A stretch of DNA of 64,000 nucleotides from Photobacterium damselae (GCF_003026815.1 NZ_PYOG01000011.1:40233-104232), one strand, 5' to 3'. Counted from the stretch's first letter, positions 1-9,399 are shown. Notes: generated from the sequence alone by a model not told the origin. A program made the numbers and translations.

Positions 1-1736
1 GCATAACGTGCTGGATTATGATCAAAATAACGTTTATAAGCCTTTGAGCGCTTCATATATTCAAGATAAATAGCATCGCTTCCGGCCAGCTTAGCCATCT
101 GAGCAATACACCAATCATAATAAGCATTTTCTAAACCATAAGAGACCGACTCTGTCGTGCCATTGATCAAGTTGCCTTCACCATCGCGCTCTACAGCCGG
201 GGCAAATCCTAACTCGGCAATATATTTAATATGTGGAGTTAGAACCTTATTGAGCAAACCTTGATGCCAGTGTTGAAAATCTTCTGGATGATAGTTAGAA
301 CTAGCAAGGGCCGCTGCAAGTGCATCTTTACGCTCTTGATCGCTGAAAGATTCTGGATATTTGATCATCGCATCGGCAATGATCGAAACCGCAGGGTATC
401 CCACCATAGTGCCACTGTAATCACCATGTAATTCCCATTTAGGCAGTAATCCACCTTCTTGCTGCTTTTTAATTAAGTTCTTAGCGTACTCGACCGCACG
501 TTCAGGCTCGGTAATGGTTTTTAATGGGTGTAAAGAACGAAACGTATCCCACATTGAATAGACCGAATAGTTTGTCTCTCCTTCACCATTGGTAAAGTTC
601 TGAACTTGTGTACCATCGGCCATCCCTCGATATTGCCCATCAACATCTTGGTGAATCATGGGTGCTATTTTGGTGTGATACAATGCGGTATAGAAGATCT
701 CTTTTTGATCTGCACTACCACCTGTGACTTTAATATCATTTAATGATTCAGCCCACTTCTGCTTAGCTTGCTGTTTGGCTTGATCAAAAGTGATATTTGC
801 TTCTTGCTGATAGTTTTTCTCAGCGCCTTCAGTGCTAACCGGAGAGAGTGCAACTTTTGCAACAACAGGTTCATTACTTGGTTCAAACTCAATAAAGGCA
901 GTGACATCGGCTTGGATACGGCGTTTTTTACCTGCATCATCGGTTACAATGCGGGAAATACTTTCTGCGCTATTTCCTTTAACGGGCTCGCCTTCAACCG
1001 TTAATTGAATAGACTTAATTTTGCGGTCAAACTTTGCGTAAAAATACACGCGCTGATTCATCGACCAGCCACCAAAACCGTGACTATCTCGCTCACCTAT
1101 AATGGTGTAATCATCAATAATGGTGATCTTATTACGCATACTCTTACTACCCCAGTCGGTATTGAGCGTAGTATTTAAATCAACTTTAAGCTGCTGAGGT
1201 TGGTCTGGAGCAAATGTGTAGCGATGAAAACCAACACGTTCTGAAGCGGTAAGTTCAACCTTAATGTCTGACTCATCGAGTGTTACTTGATAAAAACCAG
1301 CTTGAGCAACCTCATTCACTTTAGCAAACGAAGCTTTTTCACTTTGGTTATCATGGCTAAATGGCAGAAACGAAATATCACCTAAACCGCCAATCCCTGT
1401 ACCAGAAAGATGGGTATGACTAAATCCATATAAGGGAAGATCCTTATCTATAATCGTGCCTTTGGTGTAATCACTTGGATCGTGATAACCCGACGAAGAG
1501 TGCCAACCAGTTAATTGAGTATCTGGTGATAATTGCACCATACCAGAAGGCACAACTGCCCCTGGGAACGTATGCCCTGCATCTGCAGTTCCAATTAACG
1601 GATCGACATATTGCAATACACTCTGATCGATCGGAGTTTCGATATTATCTTTACCATCAAACGTCGAATTATCCGAATTACAGCCGCTTAATACCAAAGC
1701 GATCGCAGCCGTTAATGGTAGCAGTTTTAGTGACAT
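1..1736 (-). CDS. GH92 family alpha-mannosidase lipoprotein, C-terminus cut by window edge
   Basis: This is a glycoside hydrolase family 92 enzyme, a calcium-dependent exo-acting alpha-mannosidase family that trims mannose from glycans. Translation from the ATG at 1736 begins MSLKLLPLTAAIALVLSGCN, a lipoprotein signal with lipobox LSGC, so the protein should be lipid-anchored at the cell envelope. The start of the mature region (YVDPLIGT, then FPGAVVPSGMVQLSPD and GFSHTHLSG) is the GH92 N-terminal signature, and VYSMWDTFRSLHPL plus ENAYYDWCIAQ lie further on. About 578 residues are present; the catalytic GNEPDHH and GNEDxG motifs would lie beyond base 1. It is the first of three leftward paralogues here. 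It is truncated only by the window edge, not broken. Substrate linkage cannot be read from sequence. Confidence 0.93.
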   Translation of the reverse strand, partial: MSLKLLPLTAAIALVLSGCNSDNSTFDGKDNIETPIDQSVLQYVDPLIGTADAGHTFPGAVVPSGMVQLSPDTQLTGWHSSSGYHDPSDYTKGTIIDKDLPLYGFSHTHLSGTGIGGLGDISFLPFSHDNQSEKASFAKVNEVAQAGFYQVTLDESDIKVELTASERVGFHRYTFAPDQPQQLKVDLNTTLNTDWGSKSMRNKITIIDDYTIIGERDSHGFGGWSMNQRVYFYAKFDRKIKSIQLTVEGEPVKGNSAESISRIVTDDAGKKRRIQADVTAFIEFEPSNEPVVAKVALSPVSTEGAEKNYQQEANITFDQAKQQAKQKWAESLNDIKVTGGSADQKEIFYTALYHTKIAPMIHQDVDGQYRGMADGTQVQNFTNGEGETNYSVYSMWDTFRSLHPLKTITEPERAVEYAKNLIKKQQEGGLLPKWELHGDYSGTMVGYPAVSIIADAMIKYPESFSDQERKDALAAALASSNYHPEDFQHWHQGLLNKVLTPHIKYIAELGFAPAVERDGEGNLINGTTESVSYGLENAYYDWCIAQMAKLAGSDAIYLEYMKRSKAYKRYFDHNPARY

Positions 1737-1819
1737 AATTTGTTCCCTCTAGCCTTAAAAACTTTTTTATGGTTATTGCTCTAGAAACAAATTATCGAGA
1801 ATAAAATCAGTGGGAGATA

Positions 1820-1920
1820 TAGGACATAATTCGCATTCACTGCCTTTTTGTAACGAAAGAAAACCTCTGTGACCACGCGCAGGATCTTGATACAACCTAT
1901 TCTGGACTCAAGATCACGCT
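1820..1920 (-). promoter_or_regulatory. Conserved upstream block shared with the GH92 gene at 5873-8386
   Basis: The 25 bp at 1830-1854 (core GCATTCACTGCC then TTTTTGTAAC) are identical to 8491-8515. CTCTGTGAC (1865-1873) follows at the same distance in both copies (35 bp), and TGGAC plus AGATCAC (1911-1917) follow at 81 versus 80 bp. The surrounding sequence has diverged, so this looks like a retained regulatory region. AGATCACA-like sequence resembles one half of a CRP site, but the other half is poor. The regulator is unknown. Confidence 0.6.
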
Positions 1921-1967
1921 CTTATCGTCTATGGTGTTTTATCTTTATTTTTCAAAAAGAGTGACTA

Positions 1968-2477
1968 TTAACAAACCAACTTAAAAAACATCACATCCTG
2001 CTCTTTTACTTGAAACACAAAGCCAAGTTTTACTAATAGGTGAGCTGATGCTTGATTATCGCTTGCCACCCCAGCAATCAAAGACTTCCATGATGTATGT
2101 TCTTTTGCATGTTGAATCAACCCAGAGAGTAATTCAAAAGCATACCCTCTGCGCCAAACCGTTTCACTTAATAGGTATCCTATGTGTGCTTGTTCTGCTT
2201 CATCCACATAAATGAAAACAAAGCCAATCAATAGTTGCATCTGTTTATCGTAGACAGCAAAAACCAAAGACTCTTGAGTAAGTTGTTGTAACCAATCTTT
2301 TGCCTGTTGAGCGGTCGTAATATGATGAAAATAAGAGGGCAAGTGTTCAACAACACTGGGAGTAAGTACCGCAAGAATGGCCTCAATATTCGCTTTATCA
2401 TTGGTAAATGAATCAGCATCTAGAATCTGAGAAACCGTCAGTCGTGATGTTTGATATTGCGATAATTGATATTGCAT
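1968..2477 (-). CDS. GNAT family N-acetyltransferase (RimJ/RimL-like)
   Basis: A 169-residue protein of the GCN5-related N-acetyltransferase fold, close to the RimJ/RimL type that acetylates protein N-termini or small amines using acetyl-CoA. The C-terminal half carries the fold's hallmarks: the beta-strand LLIGFVFIYVDEAEQAHIGYLL, then the acetyl-CoA loop region WRRGYAFELLSGLI, then SLIAGVASDNQASAHLLVKLGF, which matches the usual N-x-x-S-x-x-x-x-E/V-K-x-G-F motif. It stands alone between two GH92 genes. The substrate cannot be inferred. The start at 2477 has no strong ribosome binding site, but the fold is full length from there. Confidence 0.85.
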   Translation of the reverse strand: MQYQLSQYQTSRLTVSQILDADSFTNDKANIEAILAVLTPSVVEHLPSYFHHITTAQQAKDWLQQLTQESLVFAVYDKQMQLLIGFVFIYVDEAEQAHIGYLLSETVWRRGYAFELLSGLIQHAKEHTSWKSLIAGVASDNQASAHLLVKLGFVFQVKEQDVMFFKLVC

Positions 2478-2595
2478 AAGTGTCTGAGCTTCCTACTCGT
2501 TCATGATAGAGGTTAGGTTATGCCTAAATTCAACCTTTCACCTTTAAGTATGACTGTATGACCATTATCTCAGAGTCATTCTTGGCACAAAAAGA

Positions 2596-2627
2596 AAAGG
2601 CTCTGAATCTTATCATTCAGAGCCTTT
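2596..2627 (-). terminator. Rho-independent terminator
   Basis: A 12-bp perfect stem, AAAGGCTCTGAA / TTCAGAGCCTTT, with an 8-base loop. On the minus strand it is followed by a T-rich run (CCTTTTCTTTTTG). It lies about 50 bp after the small ORF at 2676-2759 and before the GNAT gene. Confidence 0.8.
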
Positions 2628-2675
2628 ACGAGCTTTTACTATTTATCATTCGGGATAATCCCTTCAGCCGAAATC

Positions 2676-2759
2676 TTACTTAACAGTGTTTTGGCTTTTA
2701 TACATAGAAGAGAATACTGGAACGTATAGTGCAACAATTTTATTAACGATACGAGTCAT
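2676..2759 (-). CDS. Possible 27-residue small protein
   Basis: A short open frame, beginning MTRIVNKIVALYVP and ending SQNTVK. A GAGG ribosome binding site lies 8 bases before the ATG. Its own transcript is plausible: it has a TATAAT-like -10 element about 100 bases upstream (near 2855) and a strong terminator (2596-2627) after it, and another terminator (2956-2982) insulates it from the GH92 gene. I recognise no family. The N-terminal half is amphipathic to hydrophobic. It may instead be part of a small RNA; the leader contains a short hairpin (AACCCT/AGGGTT). Confidence 0.35.
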   Translation of the reverse strand: MTRIVNKIVALYVPVFSSMYKSQNTVK

Positions 2760-2955
2760 CTCTATTGCCTCATTAATTAAGTGGATTTAAACCTGCGTTT
2801 TATTCAAACAAACCCTTTTTACATCAGGGTTCACCTCTGTATCTATGAGCGCAATTATAGGTATTTTTTTATGGTTGAGAAGTGATATAAAATAAAGATT
2901 CGGATTAGTTTTTGTAATGCATTAATGGCCGGAATAATGTACCCTAAAAAAGAAA

Positions 2956-2982
2956 AAGCGGATGGTGACATCATCCGCTTTA
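2956..2982 (-). terminator. Rho-independent terminator of the 3006-5720 GH92 gene
   Basis: Perfect 10-bp stem AAAGCGGATG / CATCCGCTTT, loop of 7, followed on the minus strand by CTTTTTCTTTTTT. It starts 24 bp after the GH92 stop codon. Confidence 0.85.
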
Positions 2983-3005
2983 CGGTTTAAATAAACGCTT
3001 TTGTA

Positions 3006-5720
3006 TTACTGAGTATGTTGCACTTCATTTGCGTGTAAGAAACTACCTACACCTAAGTTTGGCGGTACATCATCTTTACCTGTACCCCACTCTTTGTTTG
3101 GTTTTTCACCCATAACAAAGTGTAATGTTCCACCAGCCATAATTTCATCATGAGTCAAGTAAGTACGAGTAAACGCTTTACCGTTTAAGGTTGCAGATTG
3201 GATAAAGATTGCATCACGACTTACACCATCGGTTGTCACTGTAAATGTTTTACCATTACCAACATCAATGTTTGCTGACTCAAACATTGGCGTACCAATT
3301 TCGTAGATCCCGGCAGATGCACTCACTGGGTAGAAACCTAAGGCACGGAAGACAAACCAAGAAGACATGGTACCAAAATCGTCATTGCCGCAGATACCAT
3401 CTGGAGTATTGTTGTAACAAACGTTCGTAGCCGAAGCGACAACAGCTTGCGTCTTCCATGGCTGACCAACATAGTTATACAAGTACGGTACATGGTGATC
3501 TGGCTCATTACCTTGTACGTGCTGACCTAAATTACCCGTATTAAAAATTGGATATTGGTTATCACCAGCATTACGATCTGGATAGGTGCTAAAGTACTCA
3601 TCCAAACGAGCTGCAAAGAGATCACCACGTTGAGCTTTTGGATCTTGAACCTCTTGATCGAACTTTGTCATATGATTGATCAAGCCATGAATATCGTGCT
3701 GAACACTAAATGAGTACTGCCAACCGTTAGATTCTGTAAAGGCGTAGTTAAACATATCTGGACGCCAATCTTTACCGACAGCTTTCCCTGTTTTAGGATC
3801 GACCCAGCCTGCATCTATGAATTTACCTTCAGTATCACGTGCCTTAAACCAGCCTTGATATTTAGCCCCACCAAAGTCAAACTGAGCTTTCCAGTTATTG
3901 GATCTATCAGCAAACTCTTGATATTCAGGCACCTTATCACCACGAACGGCTTTGATCGCTTGTGCAATACACCAGTCATTGTACGCATATTCTAATGAGT
4001 AAGATGCAGTCCAGCTGCTTTCAAATGGTGAGTGAGCCCATAAATCACCTTCACCCTCGCGTAACTTCGCTGATTTATAGCCCTTAGTCACATACTCTTT
4101 GATTGAATCAACCGCACTGTCTTCACGACCATCTTTAATCATGGCATCGATCAGGCGCTCTTTAATATCTTGGCGCTCACGCTCACTAAACCCAAGATCA
4201 ATCATGCGTTTCTCTAACGAACCTTTGGTCAGTACATCAGCAATAATTGGAGTGGAATGCATACCCATCATCATGCCAGTCTCGTTACCTTTAAATGTCC
4301 ACTCAGGTAAACGACCGACAACATTCCCACTCTCATCTTTTAACTCTGCAAATGATAAGAACGATAGCACCACATCTGCTAAGCGGTCGGGTTCGATAAT
4401 GCTCGACAATGGCTGAACGGAACGATAGGTATCCCATAATGAGAACGTATCATAACGAGTGTAATCACCGACACCATCGTTGTTCGCATCCGCAATAAGA
4501 ACCGGATCATGAAGAATTGGGTTATCAAACTCGCCATTTGGATAGGCACCACGACCACGAGTCACCGCACGATAACGACCATCTAGATCCGAGTGAATAG
4601 TTTGACCTAATAGTGAGTGATAAAGCGCAGAATAGAAGGTTTGCTTATACTCATGATCACCTTCCACTTTGATTTTTGCTAACTCTTTTTCCCACTTGGC
4701 AGTTGCATCTTTACGTACTTGATCAAAGTCTTTCCCCGCAACCTCCGTCATATTCAGTGATGCACCAGACTCACCATTTTCACCAATTTCGACATTAGAC
4801 AATGCCAATTTAGCCTCTACAACCAGTTCAGATTGTGCCGTATCAAACTCAACATAGGCTCGTGCATATTGGTGTTTACCACGAATTTCTCCGCCAATTT
4901 CGGTTGTACCAGCAGGAGCGTCGACATACTCTTTGCCGTCTTTATCGTAATAGGCAAAACGAATGTTCTTAATCGGCTGGTCGAACTCCATAATAAAGAA
5001 TTCTTTTTGGCTCGGAGCCCAACCATCAGAGAAGCGGTGACCTAATAGACGATTATTTTCTTTATCCCACTTAAAGTAAGAATCGGCGGTATAATCCCAA
5101 TTGAGTTTAAAGCCAAGGTTTACAATCAGCTCTGATTTTTCATCTTGCGGGAACGTATAACGGTGAACCCCTACGCGATCAGATGCGGTCAATTCTGCTT
5201 TAATATCATAGCTATCAAGTAAAACCGTATAATAACCAGCCGTTGCTGACTCATTCTTATGTTGGAATGTCGACGCTTCAACATTGAGAGATGCAGAGCC
5301 TTCGTTAAGCATGTAATCTGAGCGTGTATTAATCGGCATCACAAGAATGTCATTAAGATCGCCTGCTCCTGCGCCTGATAGGTGGGTATGAGAAAAGCCA
5401 ACCATACGAGCATCTTTATAGAAATAGCCCGAAATATACTCCCATCCATTCGAACCATTATTCGGTGATAACTGCACCATACCGTGTGGCGTTGTTGCAC
5501 CTGGATAGGTATTACCCAGCTCACCTGTACCAATAAATGGGTTCACATAACGAGTTAGATCCATATCCTCAAAAGCGATGGCTGGGTTTGCTCCCATATC
5601 AATATCAGGATTAACAATTGGTTGTTTACCCGATGCATCAACATTATCGTTATCTGAATTACAACCAACAAGGCCAAGTGAGAGTGCAATAGAAATAGCA
5701 ACTAGCGTAGGTTTAAACAT
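3006..5720 (-). CDS. GH92 family alpha-mannosidase lipoprotein
   Basis: A full-length GH92 exo-alpha-mannosidase of 904 residues. I place the start at the ATG at 5720 (MFKPTLVAISIALSLGLVGC), not at the upstream in-frame ATG at 5846. It gives a clean lipoprotein signal with lipobox LVGC, and GGAG lies 6 bases before it. Family motifs in order: YVNPFIGTG, GATTPHGMVQLSPN, GFSHTHLSGAG, FSLWDTYRSVQPL, the catalytic-region GNEPDHHVPYLYN, and GNDDFGTMSSWFVFRALGFYP. It is 152 bp downstream of the GH92 gene at 5873-8386, with a palindromic repeat between them. It may be read through from that gene, since no separate conserved upstream block was seen. It probably acts at the cell surface or in the periplasm on mannosylated glycans. 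Confidence 0.94.
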   Translation of the reverse strand: MFKPTLVAISIALSLGLVGCNSDNDNVDASGKQPIVNPDIDMGANPAIAFEDMDLTRYVNPFIGTGELGNTYPGATTPHGMVQLSPNNGSNGWEYISGYFYKDARMVGFSHTHLSGAGAGDLNDILVMPINTRSDYMLNEGSASLNVEASTFQHKNESATAGYYTVLLDSYDIKAELTASDRVGVHRYTFPQDEKSELIVNLGFKLNWDYTADSYFKWDKENNRLLGHRFSDGWAPSQKEFFIMEFDQPIKNIRFAYYDKDGKEYVDAPAGTTEIGGEIRGKHQYARAYVEFDTAQSELVVEAKLALSNVEIGENGESGASLNMTEVAGKDFDQVRKDATAKWEKELAKIKVEGDHEYKQTFYSALYHSLLGQTIHSDLDGRYRAVTRGRGAYPNGEFDNPILHDPVLIADANNDGVGDYTRYDTFSLWDTYRSVQPLSSIIEPDRLADVVLSFLSFAELKDESGNVVGRLPEWTFKGNETGMMMGMHSTPIIADVLTKGSLEKRMIDLGFSERERQDIKERLIDAMIKDGREDSAVDSIKEYVTKGYKSAKLREGEGDLWAHSPFESSWTASYSLEYAYNDWCIAQAIKAVRGDKVPEYQEFADRSNNWKAQFDFGGAKYQGWFKARDTEGKFIDAGWVDPKTGKAVGKDWRPDMFNYAFTESNGWQYSFSVQHDIHGLINHMTKFDQEVQDPKAQRGDLFAARLDEYFSTYPDRNAGDNQYPIFNTGNLGQHVQGNEPDHHVPYLYNYVGQPWKTQAVVASATNVCYNNTPDGICGNDDFGTMSSWFVFRALGFYPVSASAGIYEIGTPMFESANIDVGNGKTFTVTTDGVSRDAIFIQSATLNGKAFTRTYLTHDEIMAGGTLHFVMGEKPNKEWGTGKDDVPPNLGVGSFLHANEVQHTQ

Positions 5721-5831
5721 AATGAACTCCATGTTCAATTTAAAGGCGCACATCTCCTTTGCTAACACCTCATGTGCTAACAAAGAAAGAGAATATGGAG
5801 GCTGACAAAAAGATTCTGCCAGCCCAATCTT

Positions 5832-5864
5832 CCCAAGCAACATCAAGCTTTGAGGTTACTTGGG
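5832..5864. repeat. Dispersed palindromic repeat (CCCAAGYAAC family)
   Basis: Imperfect 15-bp inverted repeat: CCCAAGCAACATCAA and TTGAGGTTACTTGGG around a 3-base loop, with two mismatches. The same CCCAAGTAAC / GTTACTTGGG arms recur in other intergenic gaps of this window (8684-8737, 11674-11710, 41147-41219). Confidence 0.65.
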
Positions 5865-5872
5865 TTGAAGTA

Positions 5873-8386
5873 TTAAGATTTAACGGGGCGATCGGTCATA
5901 ACGAAATGTAATTGGCCCCCAGGGCGAATTTCGCGATGATCAAAACTGAGGTTAGCATCAAGCGGCTTGCCATTAATGGTTACCGACTCGACATAGATAT
6001 TTTCAGGACTGTTATTTTCTGCCGTTATGGTGAATTGGCCACCATCGATATCCATAACCACTTTATCGAATAATGGTTTACCGATTGTATAAGATGGCAG
6101 ACCTGGCGTAACTTGATAGAAACCAAGCGCACTCATAATGTACCAAGCAGACATTTGCCCAACATCTTCATTACCGATAAGGCCATCGGTGGTCGGATGG
6201 AAGAAAGAGCGCATAGCCTGTGTTACATACTCTTGGGTTTTCCAAGGTTCAGCAGTCCAGTTATAAAGATATGGCACATGGTGATCTGGCTCATTCCCCA
6301 TAATAAATTGACCGATATAACCTGTCATATCGCCTTGAGATGTATCAGCTTCTGAATTGGCATTAAAGAGCGCATCCAAGTTTTGTAAGAAGCCCGCTTC
6401 ACCGCCCATGACCGCTTTTAGCCCTGAGATATCGTGCGGTGCAAACCATGTCCACTGCCAGGTATTGCCTTCGGTAAAGTCTTGTCCACGATGTTCAGCT
6501 CGATACGGCCAGAAAATATCAAAACTTGTTGCATCATTAATATCGCACCCTTCTGGCAAGGTAGAGATCGGATTGCCACCATCATCAATAGCGCAAGAAG
6601 GATAGTTATTAACCCAAGAACCGTCATAGTTTTTCGGACGCATAAAGCCCGTTGCACCATACTTACCGTATTCAGTTGGGTTGAAATCAAAGTAAGGCTT
6701 ATAAGCGAGAGAGCGCTCTAGATAACGTTGATATTGAGCTTCGTTTCCTGCCAATTTAGCGATTTGAGCAATACACCAATCGTAATACGCATTCTCAACA
6801 CCATAGGATACCGACTCATTAACTAACTCATCATATTTATCTTGAGCATAGCCACCATCCTGAGGTTTCTTTTTCACATCGGCAGGTACATAACCGTGTT
6901 GCTCGGCATATTGACCGTGGCGCGTCATCACAGTAAAGCGTTTATCACCATTCCACGGGTCGCGATACGGAACCCAATCATGAGTAAGCTCTAAATCAAA
7001 ATTAGCAGAAACATCGGCCGCTTTTAGTGCTAACTGGAACTCTTGCTGGCTAAATGCTTCTGGGTGCTTAACCATAATATCGGCAATCACAGAAACCGCA
7101 GGATACCCCACCATTTCACCCGTATAATCTGAATGCAGCTCCCACTTAGGTAGCACGCCGCCTGTTTGGTACTTATTTAATAAGTCACGGGCATATTCAA
7201 TGGCGCGATCTTTGTCAATAATGGTTTTTAGGGGATGGGCAGCGCGGAAAGTATCCCACATGGAATAAACCGAGTAGTTGGTAAATCCCTCTTTAGCTTG
7301 GTGTACTTTGCCATCCATACCGCGGTATTTACCATCGACATCTTGATAAACAAATGGCGCGATATAAGTGCGATAAAGTGAGGTATAGAACAAGGTCTTA
7401 TCGGCTTCTGTGCCGCCTTCTACGCTAAATTTATTTAAAACATTGGCCCATTTTTGCTTATTTTGCTCAACCACAGACGCAAAATCATAACCGTTATTAT
7501 CGGCTTTTAGGTTTGCCATCGCCCCGTCAATGCCCGTTCCAGAGATCGCAATTTTAACCGTAATCGGCTGCTCACCTTTAGCAAAGTTCAGGTGCGTAAT
7601 AATGTCACGTACCCGCTCACGTTTATCGCCATAACCTTGATAATCAGCCAAGCCGACTTCGTTTTTCGAGCTAGGTTCACCATCCACATATACTCCATGT
7701 CCGGTAAAGGGTTCTGAGAACTCAGCATAAAAATATACGGTTTGCCACTGGCCCCATTCATTACTGGTTCTAACTCCAGCAATTGCATGATCACTGATCT
7801 TTTTATAGTAAATACTGCGAGAGTGGTTACCGTACTGTTCTAATAATTCATGTTGAAGATCGATTTGAATCTTACGATCTTCATTACGAGGAAACGTATA
7901 ACGGTGGAAAGCAACACGATCAGTTGCAGTTAATTCCGCTTTGATTTTGGTTTCAATCAGATCAACAGAATAGTAGCCCACCTCTGAGACTTCGCTCTGC
8001 TTATCCATGGTGACAGGCTTAGTATTAAATTTGGTATAAGGCAGAAAAGCAAAATCGTTCAGATCCCCTTTTCCAGCCCCTGAAATATGAGTGGTACTAA
8101 AACCTGAGAGCATCGTTAAATGATGGTGATAATCCGATGGCGATCCTTTTCCATTCCAATTCTTCGGATTCCAATTATCTGGGCTTGGTTGGATCATACC
8201 CTCTGGCGTTACAGGGCTTGGATTGACATTACCCAATCCATCGGTGCCAATTAACGGATCAACATAATCTAAAATAGATTGCTCTGTTTCTGGATGGGTT
8301 TTATCTATAACCGTATTATTATCAGAATTACATCCAATAAGGGCAAAAGAGATAGCAAGGGCGAGAGGTAAGCGTTTAATAAGCAT
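5873..8386 (-). CDS. GH92 family alpha-mannosidase lipoprotein
   Basis: The third GH92 paralogue, 837 residues, complete. The start MLIKRLPLALAISFALIGC gives a lipoprotein signal with lipobox LIGC, and AAAGGGA lies 6 bases before the ATG. Motifs in order: YVDPLIGTDGLGN, VTPEGMIQPSPD, GFSTTHISGAGKG, YSMWDTFRAAHPL, GVENAYYDWCIAQ, GNEPDHHVPYLYN and GNEDVGQMSAWYIMSALGFY. The spacing of its domains matches the partial gene at 1-1736 more closely than the gene at 3006-5720, and those two also share upstream sequence. Three non-identical paralogues in a row suggest use of different mannosyl linkages or glycans, which is inference. Confidence 0.94.
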   Translation of the reverse strand: MLIKRLPLALAISFALIGCNSDNNTVIDKTHPETEQSILDYVDPLIGTDGLGNVNPSPVTPEGMIQPSPDNWNPKNWNGKGSPSDYHHHLTMLSGFSTTHISGAGKGDLNDFAFLPYTKFNTKPVTMDKQSEVSEVGYYSVDLIETKIKAELTATDRVAFHRYTFPRNEDRKIQIDLQHELLEQYGNHSRSIYYKKISDHAIAGVRTSNEWGQWQTVYFYAEFSEPFTGHGVYVDGEPSSKNEVGLADYQGYGDKRERVRDIITHLNFAKGEQPITVKIAISGTGIDGAMANLKADNNGYDFASVVEQNKQKWANVLNKFSVEGGTEADKTLFYTSLYRTYIAPFVYQDVDGKYRGMDGKVHQAKEGFTNYSVYSMWDTFRAAHPLKTIIDKDRAIEYARDLLNKYQTGGVLPKWELHSDYTGEMVGYPAVSVIADIMVKHPEAFSQQEFQLALKAADVSANFDLELTHDWVPYRDPWNGDKRFTVMTRHGQYAEQHGYVPADVKKKPQDGGYAQDKYDELVNESVSYGVENAYYDWCIAQIAKLAGNEAQYQRYLERSLAYKPYFDFNPTEYGKYGATGFMRPKNYDGSWVNNYPSCAIDDGGNPISTLPEGCDINDATSFDIFWPYRAEHRGQDFTEGNTWQWTWFAPHDISGLKAVMGGEAGFLQNLDALFNANSEADTSQGDMTGYIGQFIMGNEPDHHVPYLYNWTAEPWKTQEYVTQAMRSFFHPTTDGLIGNEDVGQMSAWYIMSALGFYQVTPGLPSYTIGKPLFDKVVMDIDGGQFTITAENNSPENIYVESVTINGKPLDANLSFDHREIRPGGQLHFVMTDRPVKS

Positions 8387-8479
8387 AAAAATCCCTTTAG
8401 CTCAATGAGTTATCATCAAGCCTTATTATTAATAGTTAACCTAGTGGTCAAATTATTAGCAATAAATTATCTGGGATAT

Positions 8480-8580
8480 ATAGGATAAACTTCGCATTCA
8501 CTGCCTTTTTGTAACAGGAATTATGCTCTGTGACATTAGACATATTCTTAAAAGACACTTTTTGGACAGAAGATCACATT
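8480..8580 (-). promoter_or_regulatory. Conserved upstream block shared with the GH92 gene at 1-1736
   Basis: Contains 8491-8515, identical over 25 bp to 1830-1854, then CTCTGTGAC (8526-8534), TGGAC and AGATCACATTTT (8571-8582) with conserved spacing. It lies about 100-200 bp before the start at 8386, the expected place for a promoter and operator. Confidence 0.6.
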
Positions 8581-8683
8581 TTACGTTTTGATGAACCATC
8601 AAATTGCGTAATCAATCTGTTTCGTTGAAATATCATAAATACCGTTTTGTGAATAAAGGGGAATCCACTACCCTACAAACTCC

Positions 8684-8737
8684 ATATACCCAAGTTATTC
8701 TTGTAGAACCTCACAGCTTGAAGTTACTTGGGTATAT
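8684..8737. repeat. Dispersed palindromic repeat
   Basis: TATACCCAAGTTATTC and GAAGTTACTTGGGTATA form inverted arms around a roughly 20-bp centre. It belongs to the same repeat family as the elements at 5832, 11674 and 41147. It overlaps an in-frame TTG upstream of the uracil-DNA glycosylase gene, which argues against that TTG as a start. Confidence 0.7.
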
Positions 8738-8769
8738 ATCCTTATCTGTTAACAATACATGGTCGTGTT

Positions 8770-9357
8770 ATGTCTGTTGAAAATCTTGTTCATCGAATCC
8801 GTCAATGTCAGATTTGTAAAGGAAAACTGCCTTATCCACCAAAACCACTGATTCAAGCCAGTGATAAAGCCAAAATTTTAATTATTGGTCAGGCTCCAGG
8901 GGAGAAAACCCATTTTAAAGGTCGAGTCTTTGATGATGTCAGTGGCGATAGACTGCGAGCATGGCTAGGAGTTGACAGAGAAACCTTCTATAACCCAGAT
9001 ATTTTTAATATTGTCCCGATGGGGTTTTGTTATCCAGGCACCATTATTCGAAATGGCAAACGAGCAGGTGATAAGCCGCCTAGACCAGAATGCCGAGCAA
9101 CATGGCATCCTATTTTACTGCCGCAGCTTACTCAAGTAGAGCTGGTGATTTTAATGGGTAATTACGCTATCGAGTATTATCTTAAACAGAAAAAATTATC
9201 TGTAACCGATGCCGTTTTTAATCAAGATCACCACAAAGACAATATTTTTGTTCTACCTCACCCAAGTCCAAGAAATAATATTTGGCTGGCTAAGCACCCT
9301 CAATTTGAGCAAGATATTCTGCCAAAACTAAAACAGAAAGTAGCGCAATTAATTTAA
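8770..9357 (+). CDS. Uracil-DNA glycosylase superfamily protein
   Basis: A 195-residue protein of the uracil-DNA glycosylase superfamily (the PF03167 type), which removes uracil or related damaged bases from DNA. The first motif is GQAPGEKTHFKGRVFDD, where the GxAPG loop approaches the scissile base. The second is HPSPRN near the C-terminus (the H-P-S intercalation motif). An N-terminal C-x2-C (CQICKG) is present, but the four-cysteine iron-sulphur pattern of family 4 is not obvious, so the exact subfamily is uncertain. I use the ATG at 8770 (MSVENLVHRIRQC) because upstream in-frame codons lie in a palindromic repeat. No clear ribosome binding site precedes it. A shared terminator follows. 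Confidence 0.82.
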   Translation: MSVENLVHRIRQCQICKGKLPYPPKPLIQASDKAKILIIGQAPGEKTHFKGRVFDDVSGDRLRAWLGVDRETFYNPDIFNIVPMGFCYPGTIIRNGKRAGDKPPRPECRATWHPILLPQLTQVELVILMGNYAIEYYLKQKKLSVTDAVFNQDHHKDNIFVLPHPSPRNNIWLAKHPQFEQDILPKLKQKVAQLI

Positions 9358-9399
9358 ACAAAAACGCCTCCCATTATATTAAATCGGAGGCGTTTTTGA
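9358..9399. terminator. Bidirectional Rho-independent terminator
   Basis: AAAAACGCCTCC / GGAGGCGTTTTT stem with an A-run on one side and a T-run on the other, between convergent genes (8770-9357 and 9421-10272). Confidence 0.9.

Noticed and set aside
1..1736. GH92 pseudogene
   Set aside because: The frame is open up to base 1 and motifs are in order; it is simply cut by the window edge.
5721..5846. Longer N-terminus for the GH92 gene starting at 5846
   Set aside because: It would bury the lipoprotein signal inside the protein; the ATG at 5720 has a proper ribosome binding site and lipobox.
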